Origin: Nocardia asteroides
Lineage (GTDB): Bacteria > Actinomycetota > Actinomycetes > Mycobacteriales > Mycobacteriaceae
Assembly (NCBI RefSeq): GCF_021183625.1
Contig: NZ_CP089214.1
Location: 6,448,001 to 6,512,000, forward strand
Direction of reading: 5' to 3'
DNA length: 64,000 nt
Position numbers and translations under genes: made by a program. The first letter of the stretch is position 1, and every line of letters begins with the position of its first letter. Shown here piece by piece: positions 56,704-64,000 of this stretch. The notes below the pieces were generated by a model. The model had not been told where the DNA came from. It saw only the letters and a program-made list of their open reading frames with translations, and searched no databases.

Positions 56704-57554
56704 TCGCCGAGCGCAGGACCCTGCTGGTGGACGGTGCCCGCACCAGCTATCTGGAGGCGGGCGCCGGTGAGCCGGTGGTGCTGCTGCACGGCGGCGAGTT
56801 CGGCGCCGGCGCCGAGGTGGGCTGGGAGTTCACCGTGAACGCGCTGGCCAGGCGGTACCGGGTGCTCGCCCCGGACATGCTCGGCTTCGGCGAGTCCGCC
56901 AAGGTGGTCGACTTCACCGACGGCCGCGGGCTGCGGATCCGGCACATCGCGCGCTTCCTCGCGCTGCTCGGCATCGAGTCGGCGCACTTCGTCGGCAACT
57001 CCATGGGCGCGATCAACCTGCTCGCCGACGCCACCGCCGAGCGGCCGAAGCTGCCGCTGCGCAGCCTGGTGGCGATCTGCGGCGGCGGCGAGATCCAGCG
57101 CAACGAGCACATGGCCGCGCTCTACGACTACGACGGCTCGCTGCCCGGCATGCGCCGGATCGTGACGGCGCTCTTCCACGGCGGCTCCTACCCCGCCGAC
57201 GAGGGGTATGTGCGCCGTCGGTACGAATCCAGCATCGCGCCGGGTGCGTGGGAGGCGCTGGCGGCGGCCCGGTTCCGGCGTCCGGGGCTGGAGCCGCCCG
57301 CCGCGCCGTCCACCGAGCGCGCCTACCACCGCATCGGGGTTCCGGTGCTCGTGGTCGAGGGCGGCGCGGACAAGCTGCTTCCCCCCGGCTGGGCGGCCGA
57401 GCTCGCCGCGCTGCTCCCGGACGGCCGCTCCGCGGTGGTGCCAGGCGCCGGGCACTGCCCGCAGATCGAGCGGCCGGAGATCGTGAACGCGCTGCTCCTG
57501 GACTTCCTCGCGAACTGCGCGAAGACCGACTCCCGGAAGGAGATCTCGGCATGA
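56700..57554 (+). CDS. Alpha/beta hydrolase, second meta-cleavage-product type
   Basis: A 284-residue alpha/beta hydrolase of the BphD/HsaD/MhpC group. Ser101 in GNSMGA, Asp224 in GGADK and His252 in GAGHCPQIE form the triad, and LLHGGEFGAGAEVGWEFTVNALARRYRVLAPDMLGFGES is the typical opening of C-C hydrolases. It is distinct from the mhpC-like protein at 49155. GTG start overlaps the FMN reductase stop. Two such hydrolases suggest either two ring cleavages or a hydrolysis of a different ring-opened intermediate. Confidence 0.88.
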   Translation: MIAERRTLLVDGARTSYLEAGAGEPVVLLHGGEFGAGAEVGWEFTVNALARRYRVLAPDMLGFGESAKVVDFTDGRGLRIRHIARFLALLGIESAHFVGNSMGAINLLADATAERPKLPLRSLVAICGGGEIQRNEHMAALYDYDGSLPGMRRIVTALFHGGSYPADEGYVRRRYESSIAPGAWEALAAARFRRPGLEPPAAPSTERAYHRIGVPVLVVEGGADKLLPPGWAAELAALLPDGRSAVVPGAGHCPQIERPEIVNALLLDFLANCAKTDSRKEISA

Positions 57555-58438
57555 GCGAATCAGGCCAGGAAGCGGAGAATGGCCACGGCGGGTCTTCGCT
57601 CGTGCCGGATGGTCGCGGCACGGGCGATCTGGCGGGCAAGGTCGCCGTGGTCACCGGGGGAGCGGCCGGGATCGGCCGGGCCGTGGTGGCGCGGTTCGTG
57701 GCCGAGGGCGCGCGGGTGGTCGTCGGCGACCTGGACCCCGAGCGCGGGGCCGAGTCGATCGCCGGGCTCGGCGCGGCCGCGGTATTCCAGACCACCGACG
57801 TCTCCGACCCCGAGCAGGTGGAGGCGCTGGTCCGCAGGGCGACAACCGATTTCGGCGCCCTGCACATCATGGTGAACAACGCGGGCATCTCCGGCCGGAT
57901 GCACAAGAGCATCCTGCACGACGACCTGGCCGACTTCCACCGCGTGCTCGGCGTGAACCTGCTCGGCGTCATGGCGGGCACCAGGCACGCCGCGCGGCAC
58001 ATGGCCGAGCACGGCGGCGGCTCGATCATCAACCTCTCCTCGATCGGCGGCATCCAGGCGGGCGGCGGCGTGCAGACCTACCGCGCCTCCAAGGCCGCGG
58101 TGATCCACTACACCCACTCCGCCGCGATCGAGCTGGCGCAGTTCGACATCCGGGTGAACTGCCTGGCGCCGGGCAATATCCCGACCTCGCTGCTCTCCTC
58201 GTCCGGCAGCGGCATGTCCGACGCGGCGCGGGAGAAATTCACCCGGCTGGCCCGCGAGGCCATGCACAACGACCGCCCGCTGCGCCGCGACGGGACGCCG
58301 GAGGACGTGGCGGAGGCCGCCGTCTATCTGGCGAGCGAACGCGCTCGCTACGTCACCGGGACGGTGCTGCCGATCGACGGCGGCACCCGCGCGGGCAAGC
58401 CCCTGGCCAAGCAGTTCGACAAGGCAGCCGCGCGCTGA
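57551..58438 (+). CDS. SDR-family oxidoreductase
   Basis: A 295-residue classical SDR with a 25-residue N-terminal extension. TGGAAGIG at 35-42, NNAG at 109-112, Ser163/164, Tyr177 and Lys181 (YRASK) are the cofactor and catalytic residues. The ARYVTGTVLPIDGG end is typical. It overlaps the previous gene by ATGA and precedes a ferredoxin and P450, so it may oxidise the product of that P450. Confidence 0.9.
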   Translation: MSESGQEAENGHGGSSLVPDGRGTGDLAGKVAVVTGGAAGIGRAVVARFVAEGARVVVGDLDPERGAESIAGLGAAAVFQTTDVSDPEQVEALVRRATTDFGALHIMVNNAGISGRMHKSILHDDLADFHRVLGVNLLGVMAGTRHAARHMAEHGGGSIINLSSIGGIQAGGGVQTYRASKAAVIHYTHSAAIELAQFDIRVNCLAPGNIPTSLLSSSGSGMSDAAREKFTRLAREAMHNDRPLRRDGTPEDVAEAAVYLASERARYVTGTVLPIDGGTRAGKPLAKQFDKAAAR

Positions 58439-58457
58439 CCCCCGAGGGAGAGAACCA

Positions 58458-58652
58458 ATGAAAGTCACCGTCGATCAGATCAAGTGCGTCGCGGCCGGGC
58501 ACTGCGTGATGCACGCGGAGGAGGTCTTCGACCAGCGCGACGACGACGGCATCGTCGAACTGCTCGATCCGAACCCGCCCGAAGAGCTCGCCGACGAGGT
58601 GCGCCAGGCGGCGGCGGTCTGCCCCGCCATGGCGATCCACGTCGAGGAATGA
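58458..58652 (+). CDS. [3Fe-4S] ferredoxin (3)
   Basis: A 64-residue ferredoxin with cluster Cys at 10, 16 and 55 (KCVAAGHCVM ... VCPAMAI). It starts 19 bases after the SDR stop and is followed 26 bases later by a P450, the classic arrangement of a dedicated P450 electron donor. Confidence 0.93.
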   Translation: MKVTVDQIKCVAAGHCVMHAEEVFDQRDDDGIVELLDPNPPEELADEVRQAAAVCPAMAIHVEE

Positions 58653-58678
58653 ATTCCCCCACCCTCCAGGAGTGAACC

Positions 58679-59911
58679 GTGACCGAAACAGCCACCAGCA
58701 GCGTGACCGCGGAGGTGCCCGAGTACCCGATGGTGCGCTCCGCCGGCTGCCCCTTCGCCCCGCCCGAGCAGGCCCTGAGCATGGGGCGGGCCCGCCCGCT
58801 GAACCGGGTGCGGATCTGGGACGGCAGCACGCCGTGGCTGGTCACCGGCCACGCCGAGTTCAAGGAGCTGATGTCGGACCCGCGGGTCAGCGTGAACGAC
58901 AAGGTGCCCGGCTTCCCGTACTGGAACGAGGGCATGAAGGCGATCAAGGACTCCAGGCCGAAATCGCTCTTCACCACCGACGGCGAGGAGCACCAGCGCT
59001 ACCGCCGGATGCTCACCAAGCCGTTCACCTTCAAGCGGGTCAAGCAGCTCCGCGACGTGATCCAGCAGGTCACCGACGAGCACATCGACGCCATGCTGGC
59101 CGGGCCGCAGCCCGCCGACCTGGTCGCGGCGCTGGCCCTGCCGGTGCCGACGCTGATGATCAGCGAGATGCTCGGCGTCCCCTACGCCGACCACGAGTTC
59201 TTCCAGCAGCACGCCAGCGCCAACGTCGACCGCTTCGCCACCAAGGAGCAGGCCGAGGCCGGGCGCAGCACCCTGGCCCGCTACCTGGTCGAGCTGGTGA
59301 AGCAGAAGCTGGAGGAGCCGGCCGAGGACGCGCTCTCCGACATCGCCGAGCGGGTGCGGGCCGGCGAGATCGATATGCGCGAGGCCGCCCAGCTCGGCAC
59401 CGGGCTGCTCATCGCCGGCCACGAGACCAGCGCGAACATGATCTCGCTCGGCGTCCTCGCGCTGCTGCACAATCCGGAGCAGTGGGAGCTGCTGCGCACC
59501 AGCGACGACCCGAAGCTGGTCGCGAGCGCGGTCGAGGAGCTGCTGCGCTACCTCAGCGTCATCCAGAACGGGCAGCGCCGGGTGGCGCTGGAGGACATCG
59601 AGATCGCGGGTGTCACGGTCCGGGCGGGCGAGGGGATGATCTTCGACCTGGCCCCGGCGAACTGGGACGAGAAGGCATGGGAGCAGCCGGAGCGGCTCGA
59701 TATCACCCGGCCCGCGCTGCAGCACGTCGGCTTCGGCTTCGGGCCGCACCAGTGCGTCGGGCAGCAGCTGGCCAGGGCCGAGCTGCAGATCGTCTTCGGC
59801 ACGCTGGCGCGGCGGATTCCCACACTGCGCCTTGCGATTCCGTTCGAGGAGGTCGAGTTCAAGCACGACCGGCTCGCCTTCGGCGTCTATGCGCTGCCGG
59901 TCGCCTGGTAG
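58679..59911 (+). CDS. Cytochrome P450 monooxygenase (3 of 4)
   Basis: A 410-residue P450 resembling the CYP105 group. I-helix AGHETS at 246-251, ExxR in EELLR at 286-290, and heme loop FGFGPHQCVGQQLAR with Cys359. The ferredoxin gene just upstream is its likely partner. GTG start with CCAGGAG 5-6 bases upstream. It ends the plus-strand ring-degradation operon. Confidence 0.93.
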   Translation: MTETATSSVTAEVPEYPMVRSAGCPFAPPEQALSMGRARPLNRVRIWDGSTPWLVTGHAEFKELMSDPRVSVNDKVPGFPYWNEGMKAIKDSRPKSLFTTDGEEHQRYRRMLTKPFTFKRVKQLRDVIQQVTDEHIDAMLAGPQPADLVAALALPVPTLMISEMLGVPYADHEFFQQHASANVDRFATKEQAEAGRSTLARYLVELVKQKLEEPAEDALSDIAERVRAGEIDMREAAQLGTGLLIAGHETSANMISLGVLALLHNPEQWELLRTSDDPKLVASAVEELLRYLSVIQNGQRRVALEDIEIAGVTVRAGEGMIFDLAPANWDEKAWEQPERLDITRPALQHVGFGFGPHQCVGQQLARAELQIVFGTLARRIPTLRLAIPFEEVEFKHDRLAFGVYALPVAW

Positions 59912-59935
59912 GGACGGCGGAGCGGCGCGCACGTG

Positions 59936-59964
59936 TTGTGCGCCACTGCGCGTCACCGTACAAT
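59936..59964 (+). promoter_or_regulatory. Promoter of the second TetR twin
   Basis: TTGTGC at 59936-59941 and TACAAT at 59959-59964 are separated by exactly 17 bases. The start would be about 20 bases before the ATG at 59993. An alternative TATAGT at 59981-59986 would give a leaderless transcript. No island operator lies here. Confidence 0.55.
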
Positions 59965-59992
59965 GCGCCGCCGCGCCGAGTATAGTGCCCTG

Positions 59993-60643
59993 ATGCACAC
60001 CAGTGAGGAGCAGCAGCCCGCTTGGAAGGCGCGTGCCGTGGAGCGGTCGCTGCGCACCGCGACGCAGCGGGCGGGCGACCGGGTGCAGAAGTTCCTGGAC
60101 GCCGCGCAGGCCATCATCACCGAGAAGGGGAGCACCGACTTCACGGTGCAGGAGGTGGTCGACCGCTCCCGGCAGTCGTTGCGCAGCTTCTACCTGCAAT
60201 TCGACGGCAAGCACGAGCTGCTGCTCGCGCTCTACGAGGACGCGGTCGGCCGCACCGCCGCGCAGATCAGGGCCGCCACCGGCACCGCCGACGACCCGGT
60301 GGCGAAGCTGCGCACCGCCGTCGAGCTGCTGTTCCAGCTCTGCCGTCCGGACCCGGAGGCGCGGCGCCCGCTCTTCACCGAGTTCGCGCCGCAGCTGATC
60401 GGCTCGCACCCGAACGCGGTGCGCTCGGCGCACACGGCGCTGTTCACGCTCTTCGCCGACCTGCTCGTCGAGGCGCAGGAGGCGGGCGCGCTCGTGCCCG
60501 ACGGCAACCCGCGCAGGCTGGCCGCGCTGACCATGCAGACGGTCATGTTCATCGCGCAGCCGTCGGACACCGACGGCGATCCCGACCCGATCACCGCCGA
60601 CGAGGTCTGGCGCTTCTGCGCGCACGGCATCGCCGCCCGCTGA
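59993..60643 (+). CDS. TetR-family regulator, twin 2
   Basis: A 216-residue TetR protein almost identical to the one at 29845-30489 through the DNA-binding half (helix-turn-helix about 51-70, TVQEVVDRSRQSLRSFYLQF). The ligand-binding half is also similar (LFQLCRPDPEARRPLFTEFAPQL). Near-identical recognition helices mean both twins should bind the same sites. The gene has its own promoter without an island operator and is closed by a textbook terminator. Start 59993 chosen; the frame from 59933 has no match to the twin. Confidence 0.9.
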   Translation: MHTSEEQQPAWKARAVERSLRTATQRAGDRVQKFLDAAQAIITEKGSTDFTVQEVVDRSRQSLRSFYLQFDGKHELLLALYEDAVGRTAAQIRAATGTADDPVAKLRTAVELLFQLCRPDPEARRPLFTEFAPQLIGSHPNAVRSAHTALFTLFADLLVEAQEAGALVPDGNPRRLAALTMQTVMFIAQPSDTDGDPDPITADEVWRFCAHGIAAR

Positions 60644-60659
60644 TCTCCCCGCTCCCCAG

Positions 60660-60684
60660 AGGCCCCGGTTCGCCGGGGCCTTTT
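60660..60684 (+). terminator. Rho-independent terminator with UUCG loop
   Basis: GGCCCCGG and CCGGGGCC at 60661-60668 and 60673-60680 pair around a TTCG tetraloop and are followed by TTTT. It ends the TetR twin 2 transcript. Confidence 0.9.
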
Positions 60685-60704
60685 CGTTTCTCTCCGAACC
60701 GCGA

Positions 60705-60719
60705 GAGAATGCGACTCTC
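60705..60719. promoter_or_regulatory. Island operator, one mismatch: GAGAATGCGACTCTC
   Basis: It is embedded in a longer dyad (CGAGAG...CTCTCG) and lies 58 bases upstream of the P450 start at 60778. A TACACT -10-like hexamer at 60739-60744 would put the operator at the -35 region. Confidence 0.75.
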
Positions 60720-60777
60720 GTCATTAGAGAAGGTGCGTTACACTGGCGTTCGCTGTTCTCCAGAGAGGCGAATCCCT

Positions 60778-61980
60778 GTGACCACCAGTGCGGCCAGCGA
60801 CGTGTACTACGACCCGTACGACGTCGAGCTCAACGCGGACCCCTTCCCGATGTTCAAGCGGCTGCGCGACCAGCTGCCGCTCTACTACAACGAGAAGCAC
60901 GATTTCTACGCCATCAGCCGATGGGCGGACGTCAACGCGGCACTGATCGACCACGCCACCTACAGCTCCGCCAAGGGTGCGATCATCGAGTTGATCAAGG
61001 CCGACATCGAGATCCCGCCCGGCGTGGTGATCTTCGAGGATCCGCCGATCCACGACATCCACCGCGGGCTGCTGTCCCGGATGTTCACCCCGCGCAAGAT
61101 CCAGGCGCTGGAGGCACAGATCCGGCAGTACTGCGTGGACAGCCTGGAGCCGCACGTCGGCACCGGCAAGCTCGACTTCATCGCCGACATCGGCGCGCAG
61201 ATGCCGATGCGCACCATCGGCCTGCTGCTCGGCATCCCGGAGCAGGACCAGGAGGCCATCCGGGACTTCGCCAACGAGCAGATGCGCACCGAGGAGGGCA
61301 AGCCGATGAAGGCGGCCTCCGAGGGCATGGACACCGGCGACATCTTCTCCGCCTACATCGACTGGCGGGTGGAGAACCCCGCCGACGACATCATGACCGA
61401 GCTGCTCAACGTCGAGTTCGAGGACCACACCGGGCAGTGGCGCAAGCTCACCCGCACCGAGCTGCTCACCTACGTGAACGTCGTCTCCGGCGCGGGCAAC
61501 GAGACCACCACCCGGCTCATCGGCTGGGCCGGGCGGGTGCTCGCCGACCACCCGGACCAGCGCCGCAGGCTGGTCGAGAACCCGAAGCTCATTCCCAAGG
61601 CCGTCGAGGAGCTGCTGCGCTTCCAGCCGCCAGCCCCGCACGTCGCGCGCTACGTCACCCGCGACGTCGAGCTGCACGGGCAGACCGTGCCGGCGGGCAG
61701 CGCCATGATGATGCTGATCGGCGCCGCCAACCGCGACGAGCGGCAGTTCGCGCCCGACGGTGACGTCTTCGACATCGACCGGGATACCCGTGGGCACCTG
61801 TCGTTCAGCGTCGGCACGCACTTCTGCCTCGGCTCCGCGCTGGCGCGGTTGGAGGGGCGGATCGCGCTCGAGGAGATCCTGAAGCGGTTCCCGGAGTGGG
61901 AGGTGGACTCGAGCGCCGCCCGGCTCTCGCCCACCTCCACCGTGCGCGGGTGGGAGACGCTGCCCACCTTCACCCGCTGA
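60778..61980 (+). CDS. Cytochrome P450 monooxygenase (4 of 4)
   Basis: A 400-residue P450. I-helix AGNETT at 239-244, ExxR in EELLR at 277-281, heme loop FSVGTHFCLGSALARLEG with Cys350. The HFCLG and AGNETT forms are common in actinobacterial P450s acting on steroids and fatty acids. GTG start with GAGAGG upstream. It is a single-gene unit with its own operator, the rightmost member of the regulon in this window. Confidence 0.93.
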   Translation: MTTSAASDVYYDPYDVELNADPFPMFKRLRDQLPLYYNEKHDFYAISRWADVNAALIDHATYSSAKGAIIELIKADIEIPPGVVIFEDPPIHDIHRGLLSRMFTPRKIQALEAQIRQYCVDSLEPHVGTGKLDFIADIGAQMPMRTIGLLLGIPEQDQEAIRDFANEQMRTEEGKPMKAASEGMDTGDIFSAYIDWRVENPADDIMTELLNVEFEDHTGQWRKLTRTELLTYVNVVSGAGNETTTRLIGWAGRVLADHPDQRRRLVENPKLIPKAVEELLRFQPPAPHVARYVTRDVELHGQTVPAGSAMMMLIGAANRDERQFAPDGDVFDIDRDTRGHLSFSVGTHFCLGSALARLEGRIALEEILKRFPEWEVDSSAARLSPTSTVRGWETLPTFTR

Positions 61981-62089
61981 AGGGTCCCGCCTTCGCGAAC
62001 AGCGCGGTGCGGCGGATCGTTGCCGGTATCGCAGCCTGCGGTGTGCGCCGCGCGAGGGTGCGGTGCGCGTGGCGTGCGGGACTTCGGCG

Positions 62090-63610
62090 TCATACCGTGC
62101 AGCGCGCGCCGGGCTCCGGGGTTCGCAGCTCGATCAGGTAGGCGGCGACGGCGTCGTTGACGCATCGGCTGGTGCCGCCGAGCGCCACCGTGTGCTGCTC
62201 TGCCTCCACCGTGAGCAGCGCGCCGCCGAGGGTGTTCGCGAGGCTCACGCCGCCGTCGTAGGGGGTGGTGGGGTCGCCGGTGATGGCGATGGTCAGGGTG
62301 GGCGGGAGGTTCTCGATGCCGGTGGCGTAGGGGTAGCCGAGGGTGGGTTCGGCGGGCCAGGATTCGCAGGGGTCGCGGGCGCCGTCGGGGCCGAGGCCGG
62401 TATCGAGGAACGGGGCCACCTGCTGAATTCGGCCCTTCAGCTCGACCTCCTGCTCCGGGGTGTGCCGCTGTTCATCGAGGCAGTTGATGGCGAAGAGCGC
62501 CTCGGTGAAGTTGCCGTAGCGGCCGTCCGCGCCGCGGCCGCCGAACGCGTCGCCGAGCGCGGCCAGGGTGGTGCCCTCGCCGGCGCGGAGTTCGGTGAGC
62601 CCCTTCCAGATCACCGGCCAGGCCCTGGCGTCGTAGAGCCCGGCGACCACGCTGCCGACGGCGCCGTCGTACTCCATCGGGCGGCCGTCCGCGAGGGTGA
62701 TCGGGCGCTCGATGAGTGGCCGGGTCAGTGCCTGGAAGGCGGCGGTGGCCTGGGCGGGATCGGGGCCGAGCGGGCAGTCCGGGGTGGCGGCGCAGGCGGT
62801 GGCCATCACGTCGAAGGAGCGCTGGAACCCGGCGTACTGGGTGAGCCTGCGCTCGTCGGTGCCCTTCAGCGGGTCGATCGCGCTGTCCAGGACGAGCGCG
62901 CGCACCCGCTCCGGGAAGGTCTCGGCGTAGACCGCGCCGAGCCGGGTGCCGTAGCTCTGGCCGAGGAAGTTCAGCTTCTCGTCGCCGAGCGCGGCACGCA
63001 GAATGTCCATGTCGCGCACGGCATCCCTGGTCCCGAGGTGTGCCAGGACGTCCTCCCCGCCGGAGCCTGCGGCGCAGCGCTCGACCACCCGGCGGGTGTC
63101 GTCCGCGGTGAGCGTCTTCGGGCCGATCAGCACCGAGGTGATCGCCTGCCCGGCGTCGATCTCGGCGTCGGTGAAGCAATCCACCGCCGGGGCCGAGGCC
63201 CCGACCCCGCGCGGGTCGAAGCCGATCAGGTCGAAGCGCTCGGTCACCGGGCTCTGCGCCAGCGTCTGCGCGCCGACCGCGGCCATGCTCATGCCGGGGC
63301 CGCCCGGCCCGCCGGGGTTGAGCAGCAGCGAGCCGAGCCGCTCGCCGCGTGCCGGTGCCTTCAGCACCGCGATGCTCAGGGTGCGGCCGTCGGGGTCGGT
63401 GTGGTCCAGCGGCACCTCGAGCCGGGCGCACTGCAGCGCCGGATCGCCGGCGAACGCCTGTTCGTCGGCGGCCGTCGTGGCGTACCCGGCGCACGGGCCG
63501 AAGGTGAGTTGCTGGCCGTAGAAGCGGTCCAGGTCCGGTGGTGCGTCGGCGCTGCAGGCGGCGAGGCCGAGCAGCAGCGGTAGCGTGGCGAGCAGGGCGA
63601 ACTTACGCAT
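62090..63610 (-). CDS. Secreted tripeptidyl-aminopeptidase/esterase lipoprotein (alpha/beta hydrolase, TAP-like)
   Basis: A 506-residue exported lipoprotein; the signal ends LAAC with Cys19. NPGGPGGPG at 98-106 is the oxyanion motif, Ser219 in GQSYG the nucleophile, and a C-terminal TAP-like domain has the His in EAEQHTVALGG. It resembles the mycobacterial CaeA/Hip1 and Streptomyces SlpD/E group of cell-wall proteases or esterases. No island operator is present and it faces away from the P450, so it is probably outside the island. Confidence 0.88.
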   Translation of the reverse strand: MRKFALLATLPLLLGLAACSADAPPDLDRFYGQQLTFGPCAGYATTAADEQAFAGDPALQCARLEVPLDHTDPDGRTLSIAVLKAPARGERLGSLLLNPGGPGGPGMSMAAVGAQTLAQSPVTERFDLIGFDPRGVGASAPAVDCFTDAEIDAGQAITSVLIGPKTLTADDTRRVVERCAAGSGGEDVLAHLGTRDAVRDMDILRAALGDEKLNFLGQSYGTRLGAVYAETFPERVRALVLDSAIDPLKGTDERRLTQYAGFQRSFDVMATACAATPDCPLGPDPAQATAAFQALTRPLIERPITLADGRPMEYDGAVGSVVAGLYDARAWPVIWKGLTELRAGEGTTLAALGDAFGGRGADGRYGNFTEALFAINCLDEQRHTPEQEVELKGRIQQVAPFLDTGLGPDGARDPCESWPAEPTLGYPYATGIENLPPTLTIAITGDPTTPYDGGVSLANTLGGALLTVEAEQHTVALGGTSRCVNDAVAAYLIELRTPEPGARCTV

Positions 63611-64000
63611 GGGTGTCCCCTCGGTCGGTCTTCATCGCGAGGCCGATGAGCCGCATGACGTCGAGCTGGGCCGGGTTGTAGAGGTCGCGCATGGCGACGC
63701 CGATGGTCTGGGCGGCGCGCTGCGGGGGCAGGTCGAGCTCGCGCATGTCCGGGTGCGCGGCGAGCAGTTGCCGGATCCGCGGCACCATGCGCTCGGCCAG
63801 GTCGCGGCGGGTCGCGGGGTCGGCGTCGGCGGGCAGGTCGTCGAACTCGCGGTCGACCGCGGTCGGTTCGTCGGAGCGGATCAGCTCGGCGTAGGCGTCG
63901 AGCTGGTCGCCGGTGAGCAGCCTGCTCAGCACCGTCACCATGCCGCGGTCGGCGCTGGTGAGGTCGGCCTCGGCCGCGGCCAGCGCCAGCTCCGGCGGCA
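63603..64000 (-). CDS. C-terminal part of a larger protein (possibly MerR-family regulator), 5' end outside window
   Basis: The frame is open to the right edge, so the gene enters the window from the right. The visible part, ending DVMRLIGLAMKTDRGDTHA, is helical and acidic (ALAAAEADLTSADRGMVTVLSRLLTGDQLDAY... and MRELDLPPQRAAQTIGVAMRDLYNP). This resembles the effector region of some actinobacterial MerR-type regulators, but no DNA-binding part is visible. The in-frame ATG at 63941 is probably internal. Its stop overlaps the following lipoprotein gene start by 8 bases, suggesting coupling. Confidence 0.5.
   Translation of the reverse strand, partial: PPELALAAAEADLTSADRGMVTVLSRLLTGDQLDAYAELIRSDEPTAVDREFDDLPADADPATRRDLAERMVPRIRQLLAAHPDMRELDLPPQRAAQTIGVAMRDLYNPAQLDVMRLIGLAMKTDRGDTHA

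Noticed and set aside
1..64000. Search for tRNA, rRNA, insertion sequences, integrases, CRISPR arrays or attachment sites
   Set aside because: Nothing recognisable was seen by eye. A tRNA or short attachment site could be missed without a covariance-model or repeat search.

Overview
The window is GC-rich, dense with acyl-CoA and redox enzymes, and carries a full yrbE-mce operon and two mycofactocin-type short-chain dehydrogenases. This points to a mycolic-acid actinomycete of the Nocardia/Rhodococcus group; Nocardia is the best guess, but genus is inference. Apart from the edges (a cyclase fragment at the left; an esterase/peptidase lipoprotein and a partial gene at the right) and a sugar-type transport block at 32.8-37.6 kb, nearly all of it reads as one catabolic island for a hydrophobic, probably alicyclic or aromatic, substrate.

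Layout. 0.5-6.1 kb: MaoC hydratase, two acyl-CoA ligases, an amidohydrolase and an unknown protein. 6.1-16.3 kb: a TetR regulator, then yrbEA-yrbEB-mceA to mceF plus an Mce-associated protein (lipid importer). 16.3-19.1 kb: P450, mycofactocin-type SDR, MarR regulator. 19.2-32.8 kb: two copies each of an acyl-CoA dehydrogenase pair and a TesB thioesterase, a second copy of the unknown protein, two more Mce-associated proteins, a third ligase, a TetR and several small unknown proteins. 32.8-37.6 kb: solute-binding lipoprotein, fused two-domain permease and a membrane protein. 37.7-39.9 kb: two 3Fe-4S ferredoxins, a NuoF-like flavoprotein and a divergent unknown gene. 39.9-45.7 kb (minus strand): SDR, P450, two amidohydrolases, Rieske ferredoxin, alpha/beta hydrolase. 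45.9-59.9 kb (plus strand): ligase, KstD-like dehydrogenase, mhpC-, mhpA- and mhpB-like genes, second KstD-like dehydrogenase, SDR, cyclase, flavin reductase, second hydrolase, SDR, ferredoxin, P450. 60.0-62.0 kb: a second, near-identical TetR and a fourth P450.

How it may work (inference): the Mce system imports the substrate; P450s with dedicated ferredoxins and SDRs oxidise it; ligases and paired acyl-CoA dehydrogenases shorten side chains; KstD-like flavoproteins desaturate or aromatise a ring; MhpA-type hydroxylation, MhpB extradiol cleavage and MhpC hydrolysis open it. This resembles the logic of actinobacterial steroid degradation but with different enzyme families for the ring steps.

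The strongest non-genic signal is a repeated 15-bp palindrome, GAGAAT-N3-ATTCTC, found at or near the start of almost every transcription unit of the island: five perfect copies and about eleven degenerate ones. It marks a single regulon, most probably controlled by one of the TetR proteins encoded here. The transport block at 32.8-37.6 kb has none of these sites and looks like an insertion into the island.
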